Shown: piece after piece, positions 7,489 through 14,220 of the stretch | How positions within the stretch are numbered: the stretch's first letter is position 1 | Layout of the letters: every line of letters begins with the position of its first letter | Assembly: GCA_030149965.1 (NCBI GenBank) | Contig: JASLHB010000121.1 | Span: forward strand, 1-17,827 | Direction of reading: 5' to 3' | DNA: 17,827 nt | From: Wohlfahrtiimonas sp. | Lineage (GTDB): Bacteria > Pseudomonadota > Gammaproteobacteria > Cardiobacteriales > Wohlfahrtiimonadaceae | Notes under the pieces: model-generated | Databases searched by the model: none | The model's input: only the letters and a program-made list of their open reading frames with translations | What the model was told of the DNA's origin: nothing | Made by a program: the position numbers and the translations under genes

Positions 7489-7977
7489 ATGGCATTTGGA
7501 CGTTTACGAGGGACAAATTCCCGTGCTCGCGCTGAAATTAATATGGTGCCTTTGATTGATGTCATGTTGGTTTTATTGGTTATTTTTATTCTAACAGCGC
7601 CATTGGTGACTCAATCAGTTCAGTTGAAATTGCCTGAAGCAGTTGATCTGAAAGAAAAGACGGTTTCTGAGCAAGCTGAGATTAAGCCAATCATGGTGGC
7701 GATCAATGCTGATTCTGAAGTACACATTAATGATGAAAAAATGGATACCGAAGAACAAGTATTAGCAACGCTGACAAAGCTGAAGGATGATGCAAAAGCT
7801 ATTAATCCAGATCAAAATCCATTGGTGCAATTTCATGTTGATACTAAAGTGCCTTATGAAATTGTTGCTAAGACAATTACAGCATTCAGTAAAGCTGGGC
7901 TAGGGAATATTGGTTTTGTAACTTTACCTAGTGATGGCGGATCAGCATCAACAGAGAATGCTGAAATATCCAAATAG
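7489..7977 (+). CDS. exbD: Biopolymer transporter ExbD
   Basis: Partner of ExbB and TonB in the inner-membrane energising complex. The 162 residues have a basic N-terminus, then INMVPLIDVMLVLLVIFIL, in which D24 corresponds to the proton-carrying aspartate (D25 in E. coli), one membrane helix (about 20-40) and a periplasmic domain. The family core is about 140 residues; the last 20 or so here are a Ser/Glu-rich extension. Its AAAGGAG Shine-Dalgarno lies within the last codons of exbB, so the two are probably translationally linked. It is the last gene of the operon, followed by the hairpin at 7996-8027. Confidence 0.93.
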   Translation: MAFGRLRGTNSRARAEINMVPLIDVMLVLLVIFILTAPLVTQSVQLKLPEAVDLKEKTVSEQAEIKPIMVAINADSEVHINDEKMDTEEQVLATLTKLKDDAKAINPDQNPLVQFHVDTKVPYEIVAKTITAFSKAGLGNIGFVTLPSDGGSASTENAEISK

Positions 7978-7995
7978 ATTTAATATTTGAATTGC

Positions 7996-8027
7996 AAAAA
8001 GGCTTAGTTGGGTACTAAGCCTTTTTT
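7996..8027. terminator. Bidirectional terminator between exbD and the convergent gene
   Basis: A perfect 13-bp stem (AAAAAGGCTTAGT with ACTAAGCCTTTTT) around a TGGGT loop. T-runs lie on both sides (six on the plus strand, five on the minus), so it can end exbD and also the convergent gene that stops at 8039. Confidence 0.88.
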
Positions 8028-8038
8028 ATTGAATGAAA

Positions 8039-8731
8039 TTATTGTTTAGTTTCTGTCGCTTCATCATTCTTTTTAGATTCTTTAACGATGAATTTTAATA
8101 AGCCAATACCAGCTTTCATAAATTGATCTTCAGCTTTTGTATTATTTTCTTCATTAACCATGTTGGCATAACTTTGTAAAGTGTTGCCAAATTCATTGGG
8201 TATATCATCATTGGCATTCATTAACTGCGCGACTAAATTAATGACATCCGCTTGATTGGGATCTTGTGTGGAAATTAATTGTAAACCAGTTTGTAATGAG
8301 CCTTGATATTCCGTGGGAATATTAAAAATTTTTGTGATGGATTGTTTAATTGCTTTAGGATCTACCGAGCCAGATTCTCTGCTTTGCAAATATAATGCTA
8401 GAGCATTGATATAATTATCAGGTAACTTTGGCAATGACGATGCAAGTGCCTGCACATCTTGTACGGATAGTGGTTTATCTTGCTGGCTTTGTAACAGTAA
8501 ATGTAGCGCTTTAATTTGTTGCGGATTCAATTTAGGCAAAGATTGTACCAATTGATTAGCATTTTCTTGTGTGAAAGTTGATGAGGGATTGTTAGCTTTT
8601 TGCTTAACACAAATTTCTAAGCCTTCTTGAGTTTCAAAACATTTTTCTATGGGTTGAACCGCATAAGTCAAACTCAATGAAGATGAAAAAAGTAGAAAGG
8701 CTAGGGCAAATGGTTGCAATTTATTATTCAT
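8039..8731 (-). CDS. Secreted helical-repeat protein of unknown function
   Basis: I do not recognise a family. The 230-residue product has a clear signal peptide (MNNKLQPFALAFLLFSSSLSLTYA), so it is probably periplasmic or secreted. C31 and C41 in the mature N-terminus could form a disulfide. The body carries degenerate repeats of about 35 residues: LVQSLPKLNPQQIKALHLLL (61-80) and LASSLPKLPDNYINALALYL (96-115), with more divergent copies near SITKIFNIPTEYQGSLQTGL (131-150) and LVAQLMNANDDIPNEFGNTL (167-186). The pattern suggests helical hairpins stacked as a solenoid. The C-terminus is charged (KESKKNDEATETKQ). AAAGGA lies about seven bases before the ATG and a good promoter stands upstream. 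It is monocistronic and divergent from mgtE, but no functional link can be claimed. Confidence 0.85.
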   Translation of the reverse strand: MNNKLQPFALAFLLFSSSLSLTYAVQPIEKCFETQEGLEICVKQKANNPSSTFTQENANQLVQSLPKLNPQQIKALHLLLQSQQDKPLSVQDVQALASSLPKLPDNYINALALYLQSRESGSVDPKAIKQSITKIFNIPTEYQGSLQTGLQLISTQDPNQADVINLVAQLMNANDDIPNEFGNTLQSYANMVNEENNTKAEDQFMKAGIGLLKFIVKESKKNDEATETKQ

Positions 8732-8769
8732 GGTTTATCCTTTGTGGTGCTTTCGCATTCGTAACGATG

Positions 8770-8797
8770 ATTTTATCAGGAAAAATATCCCGTTCAA
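8770..8797 (-). promoter_or_regulatory. Candidate promoter of the helical-repeat protein gene
   Basis: On the minus strand TTGAAC (8797-8792), a 16-base spacer and TAAAAT (8775-8770) lie upstream of the ATG at 8731, leaving a leader of about 30 bases. Confidence 0.5.
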
Positions 8798-8832
8798 TTA
8801 AATAAGCAATCATGCTTCTGATCATGAGTTTA

Positions 8833-8860
8833 ATTTTTATTTACCTGTGTAAATAAAAAT
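8833..8860. repeat. Perfect 12-bp inverted repeat upstream of the mgtE promoter
   Basis: ATTTTTATTTAC and GTAAATAAAAAT flank a four-base spacer CTGT. The repeat ends immediately before the -35-like element of mgtE and sits between two divergent promoters, so an operator or activator site is the natural reading. It is AT-rich, which lowers the weight of the perfect match. Confidence 0.6.
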
Positions 8861-8861
8861 C

Positions 8862-8889
8862 GTTACATTTTTGTGTGAGCCTGTATAAT
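8862..8889 (+). promoter_or_regulatory. Candidate mgtE promoter
   Basis: GTTACA (8862-8867), a 16-base spacer and a perfect TATAAT (8884-8889). Initiation near 8895-8900 gives an untranslated leader of about 230 bases. Confidence 0.6.
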
Positions 8890-8894
8890 ACGGA

Positions 8895-9129
8895 TTTTTA
8901 TTATTTGGAGAAAAATTCCGTGGATGAGGACCCGATCATATCCTTGTATTTTGATCATGCGATCAACAGTTAAGTCCTGAGAATTTTTCTTATCTTCAGG
9001 CAATCTGAAGATCTATTTGTATGATTCACTTATATCTAATGTTCAGTGGTAGAGTATTATCTATTAATATTAGATGTGGGTGATGTCCAACCCATGGTCT
9101 CCTGCATATTATATAACTAAGGAGCTACA
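8895..9129 (+). promoter_or_regulatory. Structured 5' leader of mgtE, candidate cis-regulatory RNA
   Basis: This gene-free stretch folds readily. GAGAAAAATTC (8908-8918) pairs with GAATTTTTCTT (8981-8991), enclosing AGGAC/GTCCT (8927-8931 with 8974-8978) and GATCA/TGATC (8934-8938 with 8952-8956). Next come an 8-bp hairpin, ATCTTCAG/CTGAAGAT (8992-9012), a 10-bp stem ATCTAATGTT/AATATTAGAT (9034-9075) with an inner TAGA/TCTA, and TGGGT/ACCCA (9077-9094). Finally CTCCT (9099-9103) can pair with AGGAG (9120-9124), the mgtE Shine-Dalgarno. Other Mg2+ transporter genes are known to have Mg2+-sensing leaders, but the M-box sequence landmarks are not visible here. Regulation at translation initiation is inferred. 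Confidence 0.55.
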
Positions 9130-10536
9130 ATGAGTGTTTATCAACAATCCAACTTATATTTTTATCTAGAACCCATCATTGAAAATGGTGATGTCGATGC
9201 ATTTGTCGAATTGGTTAAAAATACTAAAGCCATTGATATTGCTGATGTTGTGGAGGAATTTCCAACAGAATCAGTGGTTGCATTGTTAGAAAAATTGGAT
9301 TCGTTTAATCTATCTTATTTATTTGAAGAGTTTGAAGAAGAAGAAAAACTGCGCTTTGTGCCGCATTTATCGATCGAAACATTGGGGCGATTATTTGAGG
9401 ATTTACCATCAGATGAACAAGTCAGTTTATTTGTAATGCTCAATATTGAACAGCGCCGTCAAATATTACCAGCTCTAGATAAAGAAGAGCGTGAAGCCAT
9501 TATTGCTTTGTCATCTTATCCTGAAGGTACTGTTGGTTCGATGACGACAGCAGATTATGTCAATGTGGCAGAAACAGCGACAGTACATGAAACTTGGGCG
9601 CAAATTCGTATTGATGCGCGCACTAAAGAAGCATTGTCGATGATTTATGTGACAGATGAATATCGTCATCTCGTGGGTGTTTTTTCTTTACAAGACTTAT
9701 TGATGAGTAAAGATAGTGATTGCATTAAAGATATCATGGTAAAAGATATCATACAGGCAAGAGCATCTGATAAAGATAGTGTCGCAGTTGAATTGATCGA
9801 ACGTTATAATTTGGAAGCTTTGCCAATTACGGATGGTTACGGGCATTTGATCGGCATTGTAACAGTTGATGATGCGATGGAACGTTTACGTGAATCATCT
9901 GCGGATTCCTTTGCAAAATTGGGTGGTAACGTGCCAATGTCAGGGCCAGAATTGGATTATGAATATTCAGGCTTTTGGCGAATGTTCTCTGTGCGTGGTT
10001 TCTGGTTAATTATTTTAACGGTCTTTGGTGTTTTCACGAGTAGCTTTGTGGCTAAGCAAGAAGAAATTTTATCAGAAGTGATTATATTGGCAGCATTCTT
10101 AGCACCAATCGTGGATATGGGCGGTAATACAGGCAGCCAATCGGCAACGCTTGTGATCAGATCTATGGCTTTGGGCGATATTAAGCTTAAATGGCAAGAT
10201 CTTTGGTTCTTAATTAAGAAAGAATTACCGGTTGCATTCATGCTAGGTATTTTAGTTGCAACAGTTGAAGTGATTTTGGCTTATTTCTTTAAAGAAAATA
10301 TCAGCGTAGAAGTATTGATGATTATTGGTTTATCATTGATTACAGTGACATTTATGGGCGGTTTGATTGGTTTGGTTTTACCATTCATTGCGAAGCGTTT
10401 TAATGTGGATCCTGCAACGTTGAGCTCGCCATTATTGACATCCATCATGGATTTCTTGGGCGTTGTGATTTACTTCGCATTTGCTTATTGGTTCTTAAGT
10501 GACTTATTAATTAAAACCGCGGAAACAGTTGGTTAA
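9130..10536 (+). CDS. mgtE: Magnesium transporter MgtE
   Basis: Dimeric inner-membrane Mg2+ channel with a cytoplasmic Mg2+ sensor. The 468 residues show the full family plan: an acidic helical N domain (about 10-130) built from repeats of the EEFPTESVVALLEKL kind, two CBS domains (about 135-265, including VGVFSLQDLL and IGIVTVDDAM), a linking helix, and five membrane helices (about 285-465). PIVDMGGNTGSQSATLVIR (326-344) and DPATLSSPLLTSIMDFLG (427-444) are pore signatures; D441 corresponds to the pore aspartate D432 of Thermus MgtE. AAGGAG lies just before the ATG. The gene is monocistronic, preceded by a long structured leader and convergent with sitD. Mn2+ or other divalent transport is possible, but Mg2+ is the family norm. 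Confidence 0.95.
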   Translation: MSVYQQSNLYFYLEPIIENGDVDAFVELVKNTKAIDIADVVEEFPTESVVALLEKLDSFNLSYLFEEFEEEEKLRFVPHLSIETLGRLFEDLPSDEQVSLFVMLNIEQRRQILPALDKEEREAIIALSSYPEGTVGSMTTADYVNVAETATVHETWAQIRIDARTKEALSMIYVTDEYRHLVGVFSLQDLLMSKDSDCIKDIMVKDIIQARASDKDSVAVELIERYNLEALPITDGYGHLIGIVTVDDAMERLRESSADSFAKLGGNVPMSGPELDYEYSGFWRMFSVRGFWLIILTVFGVFTSSFVAKQEEILSEVIILAAFLAPIVDMGGNTGSQSATLVIRSMALGDIKLKWQDLWFLIKKELPVAFMLGILVATVEVILAYFFKENISVEVLMIIGLSLITVTFMGGLIGLVLPFIAKRFNVDPATLSSPLLTSIMDFLGVVIYFAFAYWFLSDLLIKTAETVG

Positions 10537-10558
10537 TTTATAAATTTAGGGCAATGGC

Positions 10559-10594
10559 AAAGCCACAGCATGCTATGCATGTTGTGGCTTTTTT
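10559..10594 (+). terminator. mgtE terminator overlapping the 3' end of sitD
   Basis: A 14-bp stem (10559-10572 with 10578-10591, one wobble) with loop CTATG and a T-run of six. The sitD stop codon (10575-10573) lies in the loop, so half the hairpin encodes the end of SitD. On the minus strand only three Ts follow, so it should work mainly for mgtE. Confidence 0.8.
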
Positions 10595-11415
10595 GTGCGT
10601 AGAATTAGACTTAAAATATAAGATAAAACAAAAATGATTGCTTGAATAATGACAATAGATGGACCAGTGTCAGCATCTAAGTGATAACTCATGATTGTGC
10701 CAATCACAGAAGAAATGACGGAAACGAATACAGCAATCATTAACATTAACTCAAAACGTTTGGTCAAGAGAAAGGCGGTAATGCCAGGGGAGATTAACAT
10801 GGCAATCACTAATACAATTCCTGCTGCTTGTAATGTTGTGACGATTGTTAATGCTAGCATGGAGAGTAATAAATAATGTAAAAATGTCACAGGCAAGCCA
10901 ACGACTTTCGCTTGTGTTGGATCAAAACAAAAAAGAATGAAATCTTTCAGCTTTAATAAAATAATGATGCTGATAATCGCACTGATAATGACAGTGAAGA
11001 TAAATTCATTTTGAGTAATGCCCAAAATATTGCCAAATAAGATATGTGATAAATGGATGTTTGTGTGTATTTTAGTGACTAAAATAATGCCGACAGCAAA
11101 CATGCCAGAGAACAAGATTCCCATGACAGTATCTTCTTTGATTCTGGAATTGTTTTTAATAAACCCTGTAGCAAAAGAGCAAAAAATACCAGAAATAAAA
11201 GCACCAATGATTAGTGGGATGCCAATTAGATAAGCCACAGCAATACCAGGTAATACAGCATGAGAGATTGCATCACCAATTAAAGACCATCCTTTTAAAA
11301 CTAAAAAGCATGAGAATAATGCACATACAATTGCAATCACAATGGCCGCATATAAAGCTCTGCGCATTAATGCTAATTGAAAGGGCTCAATCAAAAAATT
11401 GAATAATTCAGTCAT
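10573..11415 (-). CDS. sitD: Manganese/iron ABC transporter permease SitD
   Basis: Second of two paralogous membrane subunits of the Mn2+/Fe2+ importer, ABC-3 family. The 280 residues contain about eight hydrophobic segments and the family motif GWSLIGDAISHAVLPG (42-57), with AGIVLVIAMLISPGITAFLL in the region that contacts the ATPase. The ATG overlaps the sitC stop in a 4-base ATGA, so translation is coupled. It resembles SitC throughout, consistent with an old tandem duplication giving a heterodimeric pore. It is the last gene of the operon; the stop codon falls in the loop of the convergent mgtE terminator. Specificity for Mn/Fe rather than Zn rests on operon order and on SitA. Confidence 0.92.
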   Translation of the reverse strand: MTELFNFLIEPFQLALMRRALYAAIVIAIVCALFSCFLVLKGWSLIGDAISHAVLPGIAVAYLIGIPLIIGAFISGIFCSFATGFIKNNSRIKEDTVMGILFSGMFAVGIILVTKIHTNIHLSHILFGNILGITQNEFIFTVIISAIISIIILLKLKDFILFCFDPTQAKVVGLPVTFLHYLLLSMLALTIVTTLQAAGIVLVIAMLISPGITAFLLTKRFELMLMIAVFVSVISSVIGTIMSYHLDADTGPSIVIIQAIIFVLSYILSLILRTKKPQHA

Positions 11416-12266
11416 TCTTGCGCTCCTTTACGAATTTTCAAACGAGTTGCAATGTAACCATATTTGGGTGCAAAGAAGAAAGCTAATAAGAATAAACCAG
11501 TTTGTAATGTCACAATCACGCCGCCTGTTGCGCCATCTAAGAAATAACTTAACCAAGCGCCCACAATGCTGCTGATTGAGCCAATTGCAATGGAGATTAA
11601 GATGATGTGAGAGAATTTATCACTGAGTAAATAAGCTGTTGCACCCGGTGTGACAACCATTGCGATCACTAGAATTGCGCCAACAGTTTGTAAAGCGGCG
11701 ATTGTACATGCGCTTAATAAAGTGAAGAAAATAATTTTTAATCTTAAAGGGGATAGGCCAACGGAGCGAGCGTGTATTTCATCAAAAAATACAGCCAGTA
11801 AATCTTTCCAAATCACACATAACACAATCAAAGATACCGCGATGATGATGTTCACTTGTAGAATATCACTGTCTGCAATTGCTAGAATATTACCAAAAAT
11901 GATGGATTGTACATCTACCGAGGTTGGATTTAAGGAAACGATGAATAGACCAATAGCAAAGAATGTTGAAAATATGAATCCAATGATGGCATCTTCTTTT
12001 AATCGTGTGAAATGACGAATGACAGTAATAGAAAATGCAGCGAGTAAGCCTGAGAAGAATGCGCCAATTGAATAAGGTAAACCTAAAGCATATGCGCCAG
12101 CAACGCCAGGTACAACAGAATGTGATAAAGCATCGCCCATCAATGACCAGCCTTTTAACATCAAATATGCGGATAAGAATGCACATGTGCCACCGACTAA
12201 TCCGCTCACCCAAATGGCTTTACGCATATATTCGTAGGTGAAAGGTTCCATTAACAATTCCCACAT
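11412..12266 (-). CDS. sitC: Manganese/iron ABC transporter permease SitC
   Basis: First membrane subunit of the Mn2+/Fe2+ importer. The 284 residues have eight or nine hydrophobic segments and the ABC-3 motif GWSLMGDALSHSVVPG (39-54), then RLKEDAIIGFIFSTFFAIG and VGAILVIAMVVTPGATAYLL. The C-terminus is short and basic (ATRLKIRKGAQE). The ATG overlaps the sitB stop by one base (TAATG), and its own stop overlaps the sitD start by four bases, so sitB, sitC and sitD are translated as a coupled unit. The N-terminal TYEYMRKAIWVS segment is characteristic of SitC/YfeC-type permeases. Confidence 0.92.
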   Translation of the reverse strand: MWELLMEPFTYEYMRKAIWVSGLVGGTCAFLSAYLMLKGWSLMGDALSHSVVPGVAGAYALGLPYSIGAFFSGLLAAFSITVIRHFTRLKEDAIIGFIFSTFFAIGLFIVSLNPTSVDVQSIIFGNILAIADSDILQVNIIIAVSLIVLCVIWKDLLAVFFDEIHARSVGLSPLRLKIIFFTLLSACTIAALQTVGAILVIAMVVTPGATAYLLSDKFSHIILISIAIGSISSIVGAWLSYFLDGATGGVIVTLQTGLFLLAFFFAPKYGYIATRLKIRKGAQE

Positions 12267-13153
12267 TATGCTTCTTCCTTTGGTGCTGGTGCGCTGGTTC
12301 TTGGCGGTTCTTTTTTATCAATGCCATAGAATACAGCGGGGCGCTCATCATCAGTTAAAACAGTCACACGACGAGGATCACTATCATCATGCAAATCATC
12401 GCCATCAATATGAATATGACGTAAAACACCACCAAATGTTTTTTCAAGATTGTGATGGTTGAATGTAGTTTCTGTTGGACCTGCCGCAATGATTGTGCGA
12501 TTAATGAAAAGCGTTTGATCACAAAACTCAGGCACAGAACCCAAATTATGAGTAGAAACTAAAATTAAATGGCCTTCTTCGCGCAGTTTACGTAATAAAT
12601 CTACAATAGCATTTTCTGTTTTCACATCAACGCCGGTGAATGGTTCATCTAGTAGAATGATTTTGCCTTCTTGAGCAAGTGCGCGCGCTAAGAATACGCG
12701 CTTTTTCTGTCCGCCAGATAATTCACCAATTTGGCGATGTGCTAAGGATTCCATATTCACACGTTGCAGTGATTCTAAAACTTTAGCTTTATCATTGGAT
12801 GAAGGGATGCGTAAAAAATTCATTTTGCCATATCGTCCCATCATCACAACATCAGAAACTAAAACAGGGAAGTTCCAATCCACTTCTTCGGTTTGCGGTA
12901 CATAAGCCACTGTGTTTTGTTTCAATGCTGCTTTAACATTACCGCCATTGATGGAAACAGAACCTTTTGTCGGCTTAACCATGCCCATGATGCTTTTAAA
13001 TAGTGTGGATTTACCACCGCCATTGACACCAACGAGTGCACATATAGTTCCGCCATCTAAATGAAAGTTCACATCTCTAATGGCTGTATGACCATTATTG
13101 TATGTGACAGTTAAATTTTCGACTGTGAGTGAAAATTTTTCTTGTGAAATCAT
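12266..13153 (-). CDS. sitB: Manganese/iron ABC transporter ATP-binding protein SitB
   Basis: Cytoplasmic ATPase of the SitABCD importer. The 295 residues show all nucleotide-binding motifs: Walker A GVNGGGKST (42-50), Q-loop Q87 in YVPQTEEVDW, signature LSGGQ (145-149), Walker B ILLDEP (166-171) and the switch histidine H202 in STHN. QTEEVDWNFPVLVSDVVMMGRYG is typical of the Sit/Yfe/Mnt group. After the core comes a C-terminal extension of about 50 residues with RHIHIDGDDLHDD, a His/Asp-rich stretch also familiar from SitB proteins, then VTVLTDDERPAVFYG and a Pro/Lys tail. It is longer than typical ZnuC ATPases. The start overlaps the sitA stop in an ATGA. Confidence 0.93.
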   Translation of the reverse strand: MISQEKFSLTVENLTVTYNNGHTAIRDVNFHLDGGTICALVGVNGGGKSTLFKSIMGMVKPTKGSVSINGGNVKAALKQNTVAYVPQTEEVDWNFPVLVSDVVMMGRYGKMNFLRIPSSNDKAKVLESLQRVNMESLAHRQIGELSGGQKKRVFLARALAQEGKIILLDEPFTGVDVKTENAIVDLLRKLREEGHLILVSTHNLGSVPEFCDQTLFINRTIIAAGPTETTFNHHNLEKTFGGVLRHIHIDGDDLHDDSDPRRVTVLTDDERPAVFYGIDKKEPPRTSAPAPKEEA

Positions 13154-14052
13154 TGATTAAAACCTTTTGCAATTGTTTCAACAGTTGTTTGTAAAAGATC
13201 AATATATGTTGGGACAGGACCATTAGGTTCAGACAATGAATCAACATATAAAACACCGCCATAAATAGCATCTGTTTCTTTACTGATCTGTTTCGCAGGC
13301 TTATCAGAGACAGTGCTCTCACTGAAGATTACAGGAATATCATTGGTACGAATGGTTTCGATCACTTTGCGAACTTGCTGTGGTGTGCCTTGTTGTTCAG
13401 CATTGATTGCCCATAAATACAATTCTTTTAGATCATAATCTTTCGCTAAATAACTGAAAGCACCTTCACTTGTCACTAACCAGCGCTTATCTTGAGGGAT
13501 GTTTGCTAGTCGATCTCGAAGTGGCTGATCCAATGCTTTAATTTTGTCTTTGTAAGATTCTGCATTAGCAGTATAGACAGCTTTATTTTCTGGGTCATAT
13601 TTAATCAATGCATCACGAATATTGTCAATATAAATGATAGCATTCGTTGCAGACATCCAAGCATGAGGATTTGGCATGCCGCTGTATTCTCCTTCCACGA
13701 TGGACATTGGAATAATGCCATTACTGATCACAACAGAAGGTACATCTTTCATATTTTCAAAGAAACGCTCGAACCAGTTTTCTAAGTTTAGGCCATTCCA
13801 TAGGATCAAATCTGCAGATTGTGTGCGTAATATATCCTTTGGCGTAGGCTGATAGTTGTGGATTTCTGCGCCATGCTTTGTGATAGATTCAACAATTGCT
13901 GCATCTCCTGCGACATTTTGAGCCATATCTTGAATGATCGTGAAAGTTGTGACAACTTTAAGCTTATCCTTTGCATTTGCAACGGATGCAAGAGAGAATA
14001 GGGAAGCAAGGATAGTAATGCCAAGAGTCGCAATGTACGGATGTTTACGCAT
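13150..14052 (-). CDS. sitA: Manganese/iron ABC transporter substrate-binding protein SitA
   Basis: Periplasmic metal-binding component of the importer, cluster A-I family. The 300 residues begin with a signal peptide (MRKHPYIATLGITILASLFSLASVANA, likely cut before KDKL). The four metal ligands of SitA/YfeA-type proteins are visible: H65 in EIHNYQPTP, H130 in NPHAWMS, E196 in TSEGAFSYLAKDY and D271 in YVDSLS. This His-His-Glu-Asp set favours Mn2+/Fe2+; there is no His-rich loop of the ZnuA type. The open frame could begin at 14115, but that codon lies within the probable -35 element; the ATG at 14052 follows AAGG by about nine bases and starts the signal peptide. First gene of sitABCD. Confidence 0.94.
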   Translation of the reverse strand: MRKHPYIATLGITILASLFSLASVANAKDKLKVVTTFTIIQDMAQNVAGDAAIVESITKHGAEIHNYQPTPKDILRTQSADLILWNGLNLENWFERFFENMKDVPSVVISNGIIPMSIVEGEYSGMPNPHAWMSATNAIIYIDNIRDALIKYDPENKAVYTANAESYKDKIKALDQPLRDRLANIPQDKRWLVTSEGAFSYLAKDYDLKELYLWAINAEQQGTPQQVRKVIETIRTNDIPVIFSESTVSDKPAKQISKETDAIYGGVLYVDSLSEPNGPVPTYIDLLQTTVETIAKGFNQ

Positions 14053-14082
14053 GGAGAATAGCCTTAAGTTAGAGAATGAAAA

Positions 14083-14115
14083 ACTTAGTATAGTCAATAT
14101 ATAAGTGTGATCCAA
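14083..14115 (-). promoter_or_regulatory. Candidate sitABCD promoter with an overlapping imperfect dyad
   Basis: On the minus strand TTGGAT (14115-14110), a 17-base spacer and TATACT (14092-14087) lead to an initiation point roughly 30 bases before sitA. An imperfect inverted repeat covers the -10 region (plus-strand ACTTAGTATA at 14083-14092, then TATATAAGT at 14098-14106, one bulged base). That is where a Mn- or Fe-responsive repressor would be expected, but I cannot match it confidently to MntR or Fur. Confidence 0.45.
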
Positions 14116-14177
14116 ATGCGATTAAGTGGAAATGAGAGTTATTCTTATTTGATGGGAATGTTTTTAATATTAGGATG

Positions 14178-14199
14178 ATTTAATAATAAATTATTAAAT
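14178..14199. repeat. Perfect AT-only inverted repeat upstream of the orphan secreted-protein gene
   Basis: ATTTAATAAT and ATTATTAAAT are separated by AA, 22 bases in all, about 20 bases before the ATG at 14221. It is all A/T, so chance or promoter-region base composition could explain it; an operator is the alternative. Confidence 0.45.
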
Positions 14200-14220
14200 A
14201 GTGGGTTTTGAGTATATATT

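Noticed and set aside
8890..8921. ACGGATTTTT paired with AAAAATTCCGT as a switch hairpin competing with the mgtE leader's closing helix
   Set aside because: The pairing is real on paper, but most of its upstream arm (8890-8894) lies between the -10 element and the likely start of transcription, so it would not be in the RNA unless a more upstream promoter exists.
8895..9129. M-box (ykoK) or yybP-ykoY riboswitch assignment for the mgtE leader
   Set aside because: Neither the conserved M-box segments nor the GGGGAGTAG-type motif of yybP-ykoY is visible.
14053..14115. 21-codon extension of SitA
   Set aside because: It would start inside the likely promoter, and the signal peptide begins at the ATG at 14052 with an AAGG upstream.
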